From the NCBI RefSeq assembly GCF_021347895.1, contig NC_067119.1, positions 5,034,534 through 5,098,533 of the forward strand: a DNA stretch of 64,000 nt. The letters run 5' to 3'. The stretch's first letter is position 1, and the number at the start of each line of letters is the position of its first letter. The notes under the pieces are model-generated. The model was not told where the DNA came from and did not search any database. It saw only the letters and a program-made list of their open reading frames with translations. Position numbers and translations under genes: made by a program. The stretch comes from Acanthochromis polyacanthus. Its lineage: Eukaryota > Chordata > Actinopteri > Pomacentridae. This document shows, one piece after another, positions 46,791 to 58,664 of the stretch.

Positions 46791-49700
46791 ATCTTTCAAG
46801 TCTGACATTACAACTGTCTTTTCATCTCATATTTTTTCCTGTCACGTTTGCTTAACTATCTCATTCTATCTACATTTTTAATCTTCAGCCCTTAGTCAAC
46901 ATTTATTGTCTTTAAATGTGGTCAGCAATTTCTGGGTCTCTGTGTCACAATGTTGAGTCTATAGTGGAGATCACATCTCTCCTCTTAGTCTGAAAAGTGT
47001 CTTTGGGAATATGACAAGCAACCAGTCCAGGAAAATATGTTGTCAGGATACCAGCAGTAAAGTCAGGGTTGCTCTCACGTTATTGGCTGGAATACCTGAC
47101 TCTTTTCATAGCTATCTTAAAACCCACCATTCTGCAGAAATATGTATTTACATTTCCCTAAATTGCATAGCGGGGGTCTGTGGGTTCTGGAAAAGGCCAC
47201 ATGGGTGAGTTTCTATACTGCTTTTGCTATATGTTTGCTTGTAATTTGTAGCAAGCACGCTTAATATGTTGCAGGCAGAAAATATTTTTACAGCTCGAAT
47301 GCAAATGGGTATTTATGAACAGGTTTTATTTGCCACCAGAGATTACCTGCGAAACACTCTGCAGAAAACATCCTGACAGTTTGCCAAACAGCTGAGATAT
47401 TTCAAAGATCGCAGGGGTGCAACAACGTAAATGAAAACATTTTGAGATGTATTCTACATAATGTGGGTCATTAATAGTTTATATCGGCTGTTAATCATCG
47501 ATTCGCTCCAGCGAAGCATCGCGGCAAGTGAAATACAACCTGTAGGACGCTGGCTGCACTCCATCATGTTACGGTTCCATATTTACAGCTTCAGCCCCTT
47601 TAAGTCCCCAACACAATGCACCTCTTCTCAGATTTACGCCAAGCCTCCTCCCTGAGGTCCCACTTTGTTGTTGGACCACAAAATGCTGCTGGGGAGCAGC
47701 CAAGGCCCGCTACAGCAACCCTCATAAGACATGTGGAGTTGTGTTCATGGACAGCTAATGATGAGAATCTCTGAAAATCATCACCGTCGCCTGGAGAATA
47801 CACTCCGACAAGACACAAGCGTTATTTACTGCTTATCACTGGCTGCAATAACACTCAAACCTGTTTGCTTTGCACGTTAAAATAAACCTTTTTGTCTAAG
47901 AACTTTTATTAAATTTAAATTATAAAGGTTTCAAACATGACAGGCTGTAAAAACACTATCTTGTGTAACCCTTTCCAGAACAAGGTATCGTGGTGCTTTA
48001 CAGTAAAATATCACATTTCAGAACAGCAGGATAACAAAAACACTGGAGGAAAACGTGTTTTGCGACATCAATATGTCCCGAATTGAAAACGGTCTTGTAG
48101 CTCAATCTGGCCTCGTTTCATGTCGCGTTCGACAACAAATTTAAGCCAATTTGGTGTCTTTTCATGTCCATGTTTGGCTCTTCTCAGCCGACGGTCTGGG
48201 GAACAATGCAGTATTCAATGTAATGAGATGTTTTCGACTCCCAACCGGCCTCGTGTTTCACGTCAACAAAGACAGACGATCTGCCAATTTTACAGCTCAA
48301 GAATGTCAAGCTGATACGTTTCTTTTCATCTTTTTTTTTTCAGCAAATACGTTACCTTAAGCGAACTGTTTGAGGCTCCACTTGATCAGTAATCTGGATC
48401 TTGAACCTTGAAGTCCAACATTTTTGTCCCCCTGACTGTCACTGAGTTGCACACTGCCAAACAGAAAACCCTGAAAGGAAAGCGGGATCCAGTCGGATGC
48501 TGTAAATTAATCAGCCGTTTATTTTGGAATTCAAACCAATCTTTGGTTTCACTTGCTTATTAGTCACAGCTTTACTTACTTGCCTGCCTTGGTGAGCTCC
48601 AAAGCAGCGCCCTGAAGATTAAATTGGAACCAGACTTTTAACTTCTCCCTCTCGTTAAAAAAAACACACCACTCTGCAGGTTGCTCCACTTTCCTTTCAT
48701 AACCAGAATATTGATCCGATAACGATGGCCGTTTAATGGTCTGTGAAGTTTTCTCTCCTGCGTGAAACATGCTAAGCCGTGACCTCGATGTGTTGCTTTA
48801 GAGCCTCTTGCACGCTGAGTGAGTCTCTGAAGGAAAATGGTCCAAAAAAGCAGAAAGCCAAAGGGTCGAATAGCACTTCAGTATTTTCTTCCTTATGAAA
48901 GTCACGCGAAATCTACAATATGTACTGGAAGGCAATTTTTTTTCTTCACCTTTCCACCAATACACCTGCAATGATTGCTCGGTTAATCGTCAAAGTCAAA
49001 GCTATTTCTTTGTCTTGAAATGTGGCTGGGATTGAGAAGGGTACTGCTGCACAAACATTCAGAGCATAAGACCATAAAGACAAGCGCAGAATAAAAGTAT
49101 ACAGACAATATAAACCCACTAAGACAGTAAAAACAAAGTAAAACACCTTCAATGTGCAATAACTCAATGTGCAAAGAGAATTATTAGCTTATAAAAAAAG
49201 TCATAAAGTGCAAAGAAGCGACTGCCACCAATCTTTCATGTCAACTGTTAAATTAATCAACTATTTTGTTTAATTGGTCAAGTCATAATTCTTTGATTTC
49301 AGCTTCTTAAATATGAATATTTCTGGTTTCTTTACCTCGTTTATGACGGTAAACTGAATATATTTGGGCTGTAAATGGAACAAGCCAGTTACAGGTGTTA
49401 TTCTGGGCTTTGGAAAACACTAAAAAACAGGTTTCACCGTTTTTGGACATTTTACAGACCAAATAATTTGACAGACTAATGGACAATAAAACTAATCATC
49501 CCAATGTACCAATGGTGAGTATGTCTAAAACGGTAACAAAATGCTCGTCTAGTTCGAAAACGTGTTAACATGAATGTGCTATTCATTCATTCATTCAACG
49601 TAAAATTGCTGCCAGCACCTGAAAACTACAATCGTGTGCCATTTGTTGATTATTTCGATTTTAAATGAACCCACCAGCTCAGTCTTGAAATAACCCACAG

Positions 49701-50351
49701 ATCATTTGATGCCTTTTGGAAGTCGAGTTAAAATCAGCGACTGTTGAGAGCTTTGGACACGACAGAAGAGGAAAAGCAGAAGGCAACACAAGTGGCCATA
49801 AAGCTTTGTTTTCCTGGTTCGCACAGCACTTCATCTAGAGCTGATCCGTTTTCGGCTATTTTTGTTTTACAACAGAAATATCTCCCCGTGTCACGGCACT
49901 CCCCCACGCTGCCTGAACGCTACGGGCTGCATCCTTTCATTGAAATACAATGCGTCTCTCTGAAGCAATAAGTGAGTGAGTGTGTGTGTGGGCCCAGAAA
50001 AGCAAAAACAACCCAAAACACAAGGCAGCACAGTCGGTGCAACACAAAACTGCCACTCATGCAGTTACCTCGCCATGTTGGGAAACTTTGAAAACAGCAA
50101 AAGCGTCGTCTCTCCAAAAAATGTCTCCCCAAACAGCTTCGCTCCCATAAATTGTTATTATCACAAAAGGTTCTTTGAGACGGTGAGCCGCTGCTGCCAG
50201 AACCTCCAGAGTTTCCCTTTTAAACGCGATGGCAGCTGTGCCATCGGGGTTTGTGGAGAAAGTAGAGATATCCAGCGAAAAGATGGCGAAATCGGCAATA
50301 ATTCCACCCTGAAACCCCATCTATCGCCTATTTCTGCACTTTTTCTTGCAG
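46791..50351. other. cfap299 intron, no gene recognised
   Basis: Contains a short ATTC run at 49583-49597. No transposon is recognised. The 144-codon frame at 49976-50410 overlaps the real exon in the wrong frame. Confidence 0.45.
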
Positions 50352-50481
50352 CTATTACAACTGGAAGACACAGGTGTCCACGTCCAACTCGAGCCCCAAC
50401 TTCGAGGTGATTTACGACGACCCCAACGGCCTTCTCTTCAAGAACAAGAGGGACAAGAAGATTCTGAATGTGGACCCTCTG
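50352..50481 (+). CDS. cfap299: cfap299 internal exon (YYNWKTQ...NVDPL)
   Basis: This 130-bp exon lies between TTTTTCTTGCAG (ending at 50351) and a GTGGGT donor at 50482. Its first base completes the codon left open by the exon ending at 50550 minus 16 kb, that is at 34550, giving Cys. The following 43 codons read [20 protein letters not shown], then a stretch with [22 protein letters not shown]. Third codon positions are nearly all G or C, in contrast to the AT-rich surroundings, so the frame is not in doubt; the overlapping frame starting LLQLEDTG is a shadow. GLLF..KRD.KILNVDP is the most conserved block of CFAP299 as I know it. Confidence 0.92.
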
Positions 50482-50879
50482 GTGGGTTTTTCTCTTGTTG
50501 TTGCTGTTGTTTTGTTTTTAAGCCCAAATGGTGCCACTAATGAGGTCCAGTCACCTGTTCCATGGCAGTAAAATGGTCTTAGACAAGCAAAAAGACTCTC
50601 TTCTGCACGTTTTTTTACAACTAAGCTGCATTCTCAATTATATTTGAGAAACATGTTTTATAGTTATTCCTGCTTCTTAGCATGGATTTTACTGCTTTAT
50701 TGTTGCTCCTTTTCAGACAACCAATCGTATACTAGATGGGGAGTCACCCTGGTAACCCAGAAAATGGAGGAGAAGCTTCAGACATGTAGCGATAGGTTGG
50801 AGATATTTCCTCACACTTGGCAGTAATTCTGGTGTGTTAAAGTGTCTAACAGAAGTCTAAAACTCTAACAAAGTGTGAT

Positions 50880-53130
50880 ACTTTCCTCAATCTAAGTACG
50901 TAATTTTGATGTCAAAACTTAAACGGAAAGCAAGTGAAAACCAAAATTAAAAACATCACAAAGAAACTTAATCCTGACGCTGAGTTCAAAGGACACAAAC
51001 TCTGGTTTCCTAAATCAGACCACCTTTTCTGCCACAACGTAGGCCACAAATTATTTCCAAACTAAACTGTTTCTTCAAAAACATTTCTGAGAATGTTGCC
51101 TGGAAAATTCCAGACTGACTTTATTTCTGTATTAATATAAATACAAATAAAGGCAGTCTGGCATTGTGATGACAGGAGACGATTTCAAAAAGGAGGGGCT
51201 AACGAATGCAGCTTGAACGAGAAAGAACCAATCAGCGTAACACGGATGTGACACACAAACAAATCGACCTTGAAGTCCGTGTAGTCCAAACAACAATGGC
51301 ATGCAGCCGAGAAAGCGTCGCGGTGAATGATTACTGCCGTTTTTGTCACAGAAATCTGCGAATACATGGGGTACTCGCAAGTACAACACTTATTTTTGAA
51401 AAGGCTACGCAACAAAAGACTCCTTCCGAACGATTAGCGGTGTTAGGAATAACTTTAATGTTTTTACGGGCGGTGCGCAGGTGTTTTATGGGTAATCCAG
51501 GCGCTGAAGATGACGCAGCATTAACTCCTGCCTCCCGTGCTATGATTGGTCGTACCAAACTTTCCCGGGAGGGAAACGCGATTCAATTCGCCCAATGCCA
51601 AACTGATTCTCCTATATCTCCTAACATGGAGATAGATTACATGGAGATTCAGTTTGGATTTTCCAAGCTACTGAGAATGCAGTTTATTTGTATTAAACTG
51701 TAGTTTTGTTAGGACAGAGTTGGACCAGGTTAGTCTTGAAGAACTGATTTTGTTGTCCTTGTAACTATGGTGACTTTATTTTCTCCCACTGTCACCAGAT
51801 TTAACTGCAAAATGGTTGAAACTCTTCTTTTTCACGTCTATGCCAGCCTTCCTAGCTGACATATTATTTTGCAAGAAGTCTTTACATTAAGAGAAGTAGT
51901 TTAACTGATAAAGTAATCGATAGAGGTGGAAAAAGCTGAATAAAACGGCCACAGAAAAAGGAACTTAATCCTTAAACTGATGGTTTCTTGTACATCAAGG
52001 AACATAAACTTTTATCTTCTACCTCAGACTTTGTAGCTCTTTCAAACTCTCCACCACTGATCTTCTAACTCAAACTTTGTCCCATTTCAAACTGGCCTTT
52101 TCTGCCAAGTCACAGTAAAATAAAAATATAAACAAAAGTACAATAAAATTATTGCTTTCTAGTATAATATTGAGGAACAGTAACAGGGTTTCTTAAGCTG
52201 CATGTTAGGTCTGAAGCAAACAGGAATCAGTAGGTAACAAGTTCATCTTTATCCTTTTTTTCAGATGTTTAAAGTTTTGGAGGTTTTTGATAATTCAGTT
52301 TTCAAAAATTAAAAAGTGAACATCAACATATTTCCAGAAAACTCCTCTGGTTTCTCTAGATAATGCACAAATGACTTTTTATTCAAACTAATATTCTCCA
52401 AAGAAAGACATAAGATTGACTTTTAAAGGTGTTTTTTGTGTGGATGAAACAGAATATTTTTCTAAAGGATCCTTTTAGAACTAGAAATCAAATCTCATTG
52501 CGTCAAGACACCTTTTTGCCACAATATGCCGTTCGTTTCATGTGGCTAATATCCTTTAAATTTCAAGTCTTTACTTTCTCTCACTGTCACCAAATTTAAC
52601 TGCAAAATGGTTGAAAGTCTTCTTTTTCACATCTATAACAACTTTACTAGCTGACAAGTTATTTCAGGAGAAGCCTTTACTGTAAAATAAGTAATTTAAG
52701 AGATAAAGAAATCAGTGAAAGGTGGAAAAACCTAAATTAAACAGTCACAGAAAACAAAACTTAATCCTTAAACTGATGGTTTCTCCTTCATTACGCAACA
52801 AACTCTGGTCTTCTAATTCAGGCTTTATCCCTTTATTTTTTTTGCAAGTTATTGTATTATTCGCTCCCTTAAAAACATATTTTGAGACTGTAGTTGTCAG
52901 CTTTAGGAGTATCTTTAAAAAACTGATTCTGTTGTTCTTGTAGCTCCTTTAATAACATGCTGTTCATTTCATGCCTTTGTTTTCCCCCAGTGTCTCCAGA
53001 TTTTACTGCAAAAATGTCAGAACTGTTCCTTTTCATGTCAACCTTACTAGCTGACATTTAGAACAAGAAGTCTTTCCTACAAGTCTAAGAGGAGTAGTTT
53101 AAGAGATAAAGGAAGCAGTGGGAGGTGGGA
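50880..53130. repeat. four diverged tandem copies of an intronic unit
   Basis: Shared blocks: ACTTAATCCTTAAACTGATG GTTTCT near 51963 and 52760, and a degraded form near 50968; CTGCAAAATGGTTGAAA near 51805 and 52603, with ACTGCAAAAATGTCAGAACT near 53004; and TACTAGCTGACA-type segments near 51851, 52645 and 53045. Units are about 0.4-0.8 kb. A CpG-rich ORF block (51175-51640) interrupts the series after the first partial copy. Confidence 0.85.
51206..51703 (+). CDS. unassigned 165-codon frame with CxxC motif, possibly element-derived
   Basis: The frame contains NDYCRFCHRNLRIHGVLAST followed by LIFEKA and ERLAVLGITL. CRFCxxxLRI...G.......F........L...GI resembles the first half of a ZAD-like zinc-binding domain in fish proteins I recall only as hypothetical, often repeat-associated. 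The second Cys pair expected about 50 residues later (a CxxC after an S..C segment) is not present. CCAAT-type boxes flank the start (GAACCAATCAGCG near 51226). It may be one exon or a broken transposon gene; the frame continues past likely homology. The function is unknown. Confidence 0.35.
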   Translation: MQLERERTNQRNTDVTHKQIDLEVRVVQTTMACSRESVAVNDYCRFCHRNLRIHGVLASTTLIFEKATQQKTPSERLAVLGITLMFLRAVRRCFMGNPGAEDDAALTPASRAMIGRTKLSREGNAIQFAQCQTDSPISPNMEIDYMEIQFGFSKLLRMQFICIKL

Positions 53131-53570
53131 AGATATTTGTTTTCCACCTGCACAGAGATCAGAGGATCAAGGGGTCGAGACAGGTGCTTCCTCCAGACGG
53201 GGGCCCTGAAGAATAAAGACTGACAGCCATGGGTTTTTTTTTCCTCTCCAGTTTCCCTTCTTTGCTGGGGGGTAGGGAAGTAGCTGGTGGGGCTGGAACT
53301 ATTTTGAAATTGCAGACAGAGCTGTGGGGACTGCGTTTTTGAGGCCAAGCGCTAAAATGGCAGCGCAGCGTTGGAGCTGTGGTCGAGCACCGCCCCGACC
53401 AGGCCGTCTATTAAAAACACAAGCCAAGGCAGAGGAAGCCAGACACAGCAAACCGCCCGAGTGCCCAGAAGAACCCAGATTGGCTCGGCACGGAGCGGCA
53501 CAGGACCCATCCGGCCTTTAACCCACCATGAGCTCACTTTGCTGCTCGGGGCGGCCGCAGATCCGCAGGG
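53131..53570. other. cfap299 intron, GC-richer spacer
   Basis: Opposite-strand frames at 53324-53700 are compositional. No repeat is recognised. Confidence 0.4.
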
Positions 53571-53957
53571 GGAATCTTCCAGAGTCAGAGCTCGGATCGA
53601 CTCGTTTTGGGCAGTTTGTTTGCTTTTCTGCCTTTGTCGTGACTATTTTTTTCAGTTAGCGCCAAAAAGGAGGGTCGAGGTTGTCATATTTCAGTTATGA
53701 CAATGGCTTGATTGGCTTTAAAAAGTAAAAACAGGAAGTTAGATGATACACTACCAGTCAAAAGTTTCAGAACATCCCAATGTTTCATTTTTTTAAAATT
53801 GAAATTCAAGTAATTCAAGTCCAATAAAGAGCTTGAAATGGTGCAAAGGTAAGTGGTGAACAGCCAGAGGTTTAAAAAAGGTAAAGTTACTCAAAACTAC
53901 AAAAAAATGTACATTTCAGAATTGTATAGAATTGCATTACTTATAGCTTTACATTGT

Positions 53958-54002
53958 TAACCCATTTCTTAATCCCTTTTTCAGGGAACAAGAAATGGGT
54001 GA
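53958..54002. repeat. short hairpin inside the Tc1 element
   Basis: ACCCATTTCTT and AAGAAATGGGT pair across a loop that contains CCCT and AGGG, giving a near-perfect stem of about 12 bp. Confidence 0.7.
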
Positions 54003-54124
54003 ACAACTTAAAGCTGTTCTGCAGCAATGGAGGTTGATCGAGCCTTGAAAGTTGGTGCTACCAAATCCTACAGTTGTTCCAACGTTTCTTGATTACTTGC
54101 ATCCTCTTCTGTCTGCATAAAAGT

Positions 54125-54645
54125 AGTGTTGGAACACACCATGGTACCAAACCCTCCAGAGCATTATTAAAACAGTGTTGTACTGCAGAAAGTGGTACTT
54201 TCGCTCTGGATGTGAGAGACGCCTGGTGCTTCCAGCCCAGCACGGCTCGATATCTCTAGCCAGACTCTTCTCCTCTGTTGTTCCCAAATGGTGGAACAAA
54301 CTACCAAACTCTGTGTGTTCTGCTGAGTCCCTTTCTACTTTTAAGAGATAATTGAAGACTCAATTGTTCAGAGAACACCTAGGCACTTAATCTGACTCCA
54401 CCTTAGGGGTAGAATAAGTCAGGTGGTCTAAAACCCAGCACTTATTTAGCACTGACAAATTTAAAAAAAAAAGGGGGGGGGGGGGGGTGGCAATTCTTCT
54501 GTAACTTGATGGCAACACCTTTGACCAATCACACTTGAAGCACTTTTTGCACTTTCTACAGGTTTTTCCTTATGTCTGAATTCTTGCTTGTGTTGTGCGT
54601 CGCTTTGGACAAAAGCATCTGCTAAATGAAATTGTAGATTGTAGT
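54125..54645 (+). mobile_element. LINE 3' end (L2-like) nested in the Tc1 element
   Basis: One frame reads ERRLVLPAQHGSISLARLFS and on to VVPKWWNKLPNSV and STFKR, a stop, then LKTQLFREHL, the C-terminal tail of ORF2 in L2-type fish LINEs. It ends with CGCTTTGGACAAAAGCATCT GCTAAATG and an ATTGTAG tail, the known L2-type 3' end. An A(10)G(15) tract lies at 54462-54487. It is a 5'-truncated copy with an in-frame stop. Confidence 0.82.
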
Positions 54646-54660
54646 GTGTTGGTATAAAAA

Positions 54661-55648
54661 TGACAAGGAAAGGACAATTATCAGTAGAAGAGAGGCAGAC
54701 CATGATAACACTTAAAAATGTAGGTCTTTCCTTCAGAGAAAGTCCAGGTGTCAGAGTCCACTTATCTTCACCATCAAAAGGAACTCGGAGACTGGAGGAA
54801 ACTTTGACAGAAGACCCAAAGCCACAACAGAATCAGAAGACGAGTTTCTGACAGTCAACAGCTTGGAGATAGGAGCTCACAGGACAGCAGCTTCATAGCG
54901 ATCATAGTAAGAATTCTCAGTTTAACTGTGAAGAGAAGATTTGGAGCTGCAGGTTTGACAGGTGGAGTTGCAGCAACAAAGCCACTGCTAAGACGTCAGA
55001 ATGAGAAAAAGAGGCCTGCCTGGGAAATGAAACGCCACCAATGGACTGCTGAAGACTGGAAGAAGGTATTATGGACTGAGGAATCAAAATGTGAAATCTT
55101 TGGTTCATCGTGCACGAGTTTTGTACACTGGAGTCAGAGAAAGGACGGTTTCTCAGTGTGTGACATCAACTGTCAGACATAGAGGAGGAAGTGTGGTGGT
55201 CTGGGGCTGTCTTGCTGGATCCAGTGTCGGTTCTTGTACAGAGTGAGAGGAACCCTGAACCTAAACATCTACCACAGCATTCTGCAGCTCCATGCAGAAC
55301 CCTCTGGTATGTTCCGAGTCAGTCAGAGGTTCATCCTACAGCAAGATAATGACCTAAAACACAAGTCCAAGCTCTGCCAGAAGTACCTTAAGAAAGAAGA
55401 ACCAGATGGTGAGTTTGAAAACATGGAGTGGCAGCACAGTCTCCAGACCTAAACCCCATGGAGCTGGTTTGGGATGAACTGGACAGAAGAGTGAAAGCAA
55501 AGAACCTACAAGAACCATTATGGGAACTTCTGCAACAGAGATGGAAGAACTTTCTGAAGAATATTTTTTTTTGGGTGTGTTCAGCTGTTAAATCTGCCAA
55601 AGGTGGTACTTTAATGAGTCAAAAGTTTAGAATACATTTTGGTTTCTA
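54661..55648 (+). pseudogene. Tc1-like transposase, frameshifted
   Basis: Pieces in several frames follow the family order: MTRKGQLSVEERQTMITLKN (N-terminal helix-turn-helix start); WTAEDWKKVLWTEESKCEIF (first catalytic site, where families usually have WSDESK or WTDESK, so the first Asp is Glu here); VVVWGCLAGSS; ILQQDNDLKHKSKLC (second catalytic Asp, in QQDN); and QSPDLNPMELVWDELDRRVK (third acidic residue, the Glu of ELVWDELD). At least three frame changes separate the pieces and the helix-turn-helix is incomplete. It is a clear but dead transposase gene. Confidence 0.92.
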
Positions 55649-56385
55649 AATAGATTTTTTTTAAAACTTCTTTTACTTGTTTGTTTTATGCTTTTATTTC
55701 AGAGTACAATGAAACATTAGCATGCATAATTTCCAACAGAAAAATCTGGGCGTTCTGAATCTTTTGACCAGTTTCCTCAAAAATCTTCCAGAATCAGAGG
55801 TAAAATCAACTCATTTTGGATGGTTTGTTTGCTTTTCTGCCTTTGTCATGACCATTTTTTTTCAATTTGAGCCAAAAAAAAATGGGTCAGGGTTGTCATA
55901 TTTCAATTCTGACAAGGAGTTGATTGGCTTTAGAATTACAAACAGGAAGTTACTTAGATGATACGTGCTGGTTTCTGCAAAAAAAAATCTTCTAGAATCA
56001 GAGCTCAGATTGACTCATTTTGCGTGGTTCGTTTGCTTTTCAGTGTTTGTCATGACCAGTTTTTTTTTTCAATTTCAGCCAGAAAAGTGGGTCGAGGTTG
56101 TCATATTTTCGTTATGACAATAGCTTGATTGGCTTTTAAAGTAAAACAGGAAGTTACTTCAATGATCTATGCTGGTTTCTGCAAAAGTCTTCCAGAATCA
56201 GATCAACTCATTTTGGGTTGTTTGTTTCTCTTGCTTTGTTGAAACCAATTTTTTTTCAGTTTGACCCAAAAAAGGTAGCCGTTGTTGTCATATTTCAGTT
56301 GTGACAATGGCTTGATTGGCTTTAAAACTAAAACAGGAAGTTCGTTAGATGATGCATGTTGGTTTCCGCCAAACATAGACGCTCA

Positions 56386-56759
56386 CCGTTAACCAACGTT
56401 TCCCCCTTTTTTCCTCCTTTTTTCCTCCTTAATGCGTCCATGACGTCATTTTTTTATTGCTCTATTTTTTTTTTAGCGCTCCTTTTGAACTCTTGCCTCA
56501 CTTATTAGGACACCCACAAGTGTGTTTGAGGTAAAAGTGTAAATTGAACGTAATGGCTGGCTGTGGATCCACTCCCACCAGAAGCTTTTGACACACTTAG
56601 TCTTGAATAAATGCTCCCAGCTGGCAGCGGCTTCACATCTTAGCGGTGGGGCTGCGTCAGCTTTGACAGTCGCACTAACACAACACATGTTGGAAAATGA
56701 ACAGTCGCTGTCAAATTACGCTGCCACCTCCCCTTTAATATACCTGCTATTACGGAAAG
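56386..56759. other. cfap299 intron, nothing recognised
   Basis: Contains short T runs and opposite-strand frames without domains. Confidence 0.4.
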
Positions 56760-57270
56760 ACGTGTTCTGGATATCTGCGGTTTGGTTTGATTGCTAACAT
56801 GCTCCCTCTGTGGCAGCTGTCACATTTTAAACCTGCTGCAAAGGCTCGTTTTCTTATAATTAAGATTAAATCTAATAATTCTGTACAACAGGAAAGGTGT
56901 TCCAATAAGTCAACTCTGTCTTATTATGCACATTTTGAAGTATTGCATTCGAAAAACATCAAAATTCAAAAGAACTTCCCCAATTTTGCAAAGAAAACAC
57001 AAATTTTTGCACTCATTTGAGGTGTTTGGAAACACCTTTTCCTTATGAATTATGATTTAGGGAATTATTGTACATGACCGATGTTGTCTTCACCTTTGGA
57101 TGGCATGAGATCCCAACATGAGAAAATTAGTCTTCACCAACTAAAAACCATTCCTGAAGACATTTCTTCATCTTCTTTGGAGGTTTTTCAGCAAAGAACT
57201 GGTTTCATTTCCAGCTTCTTCAATGCATAAATGGTGTCTATTCTACTTCATTTTGACAACACAGCCTGAT
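56760..57270. repeat. duplicated block, intron copy
   Basis: GTTCTGGATATCTG, TGGCAGCTGTCACATTTTAA, AAAGGTGTTCCAATAAG, ACTCTGTCTTATTATGC, AACCATTCCTGAAGACAT and TTTTGACAACACAGCCT all recur in the same order at 58990-60410, beyond the end of the gene. Confidence 0.9.
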
Positions 57271-57659
57271 TTATCCACTCAAAGCAGTGAAGTTTATGTG
57301 ACTGTTTTGTGTAAATATTGCTAATGTTCTAACAGCCAACAGTAAAAATGTAAGACTGTGACACAGATGCTCATATAAGCTGGGGTTCCATGTGATTGTT
57401 GAGAGAATTTGAAGCAAACATCTGAAATCTTGTAAAAGTACAACTCCCCCCCCCCCCCCGCGCTTTCTATGATTAACTTCTTTGTTGTGAATAAACTGGG
57501 CTGCATAGTATCATTAGATGGTACTTTTTTTCACGTCACACATGACTGGAAGAAACGACGTAAACGAAAACCCAGGCAGCTGTTTTCTAGAAAACCTTAA
57601 AGAAAGAAACAATTCTGTAAATCTTCGTGAGGAAAATGGTGAAAAGTACTGAGTTACAA
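57271..57659. other. cfap299 intron, C run
   Basis: Holds a run of 14 C at about 57446-57459. Nothing else is recognised. Confidence 0.5.
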
Positions 57660-58420
57660 ATATTTTTTTTATACTTGAAACAGTTGAAATTTAATATGTA
57701 CTTAGATTCAAGTCACAACTGAGATTAAGTTTCACACATTTTATGTAAATATACTTTCAAACCACAATAACTGATACATGAGAAACACTCTAAAGAATTA
57801 AAACAGAATACTTTTCTCCATTCAGTTTCAAGTGCTTCAGGTATTTTTTGTTCTTGAAACAGTTGAAACTGAATACACTTTTGGTCTTAAATTGAAGTCA
57901 CGAATGAGGTCACGTTTCATACATTTTACTTAAAATATTCAGATTGAAGTATTTAAAGTATTGAAAATACTTGAGACACTTCAAACTAAATACTTTTTAA
58001 ACTACAATTATTGAAACACTGAAAATACTCAGAATTAAACTGAACGCTTTTCTCCATTCAGTTTCAAGTATTATCAATATTTTCAGTTACTGATGGATTA
58101 AGAATCAGCTCGAATGAAATTTCATTGTATATGAAAGTGTGCAATGACAAAGTATCTGTGATCTGTGAATACTTGAAATACCAGAAAAACTTGAAACCGA
58201 GTACTTTTCTCTATTCAGTTCCAAGTCTTCGGTTTCATGTATTTCAAGTATTTTTAGTAGTTGAAACACTTGAAACTGAATATTTTCAAACTCCAGTAAC
58301 TGAAACTTTGAAAATACCAGAAAATCATGAAACTGAATACTTTTCTCCATTCAATGTCAAATATTCCATGTATTTAAGGCAATACAAGAAGCAGCTAATC
58401 CGTTATAGGAAATAAATATT
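57660..58420. repeat. degenerate TTGAAACTGAATAC / CTCCATTCAGTTTCAAGT repeat
   Basis: CTTTTCTCCATTCAGTTTCA AGT and its near-complement ACTTGAAACTGAATACTTTT alternate at irregular spacing, so both strands carry the same words. The same repeat reappears at 59640-59930 within the duplicate block. Confidence 0.85.
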
Positions 58421-58524
58421 CACTATGTCAAGACATATTGAATAAAGTTGTTTCCATTTCCTGTCATGTTTTAACTCTTTTTCAGAAAAGACAAAAATAA
58501 CTTCAAGTGTCTGTTAAAACCTGT

Positions 58525-58640
58525 TTGCCAAACTGGGGCAGTTTTTTTTTTTTTTTCAAATTTCACTGTTTTTGTCGACTTGTTCAAACGCAATACTTCA
58601 AAATGTGCATAAAATAAAGACGGGTTTAGCAGGCCTACTA
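58525..58640 (-). repeat. inverted copy of the duplicated block, next to the last exon
   Basis: CAATACTTCAAAATGTGCAT AA is the reverse complement of a segment at 56926-56947, and GCCAAACTGGGGCAG corresponds to the reverse of the CCCCAATTTTGCAAAG segment there. It ends only about 25 bases before the exon at 58665. Confidence 0.75.
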
Positions 58641-58664
58641 ACTCTAACTGTGTGCTGGTTTCAG

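Larger units (their letters stand above)
53747..55771 (+). mobile_element. Tc1-like transposon containing a nested LINE piece
   Basis: It starts TA-CACTACCAGTCAAAAGTTTC and ends TTCTGAATCTTTTGACCAG, the inverted counterpart, with the last few bases and the right TA lost in a small deletion at 55771. It lies inside a 200-bp tandem repeat. Subtracting the LINE insert (about 54125-54645) leaves about 1.5 kb, normal for Tc1. The transposase frame is broken. Confidence 0.92.
53571..56385. repeat. about 200-bp tandem repeat, four copies, split by a Tc1 insertion
   Basis: Copies begin AATCTTCCAGA(A)TCAGAG at about 53572, 55782, 55986 and 56184, with 199-204 bp between the last three. Each has GTTTGTTTGCTTTTC or its remnant, GTTGTCATATTTCAGTT, and TTGATTGGCTTTA...ACAGGAAGTT. 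The first copy ends at GATGATA, where the Tc1 element enters. Confidence 0.93.

Noticed and set aside
49976..50540. Frames overlapping the cfap299 exon (MSVCVGPEK... and [10 protein letters not shown]...)
   Set aside because: The exon is read in another frame with strong GC third positions and correct phase with its neighbours.
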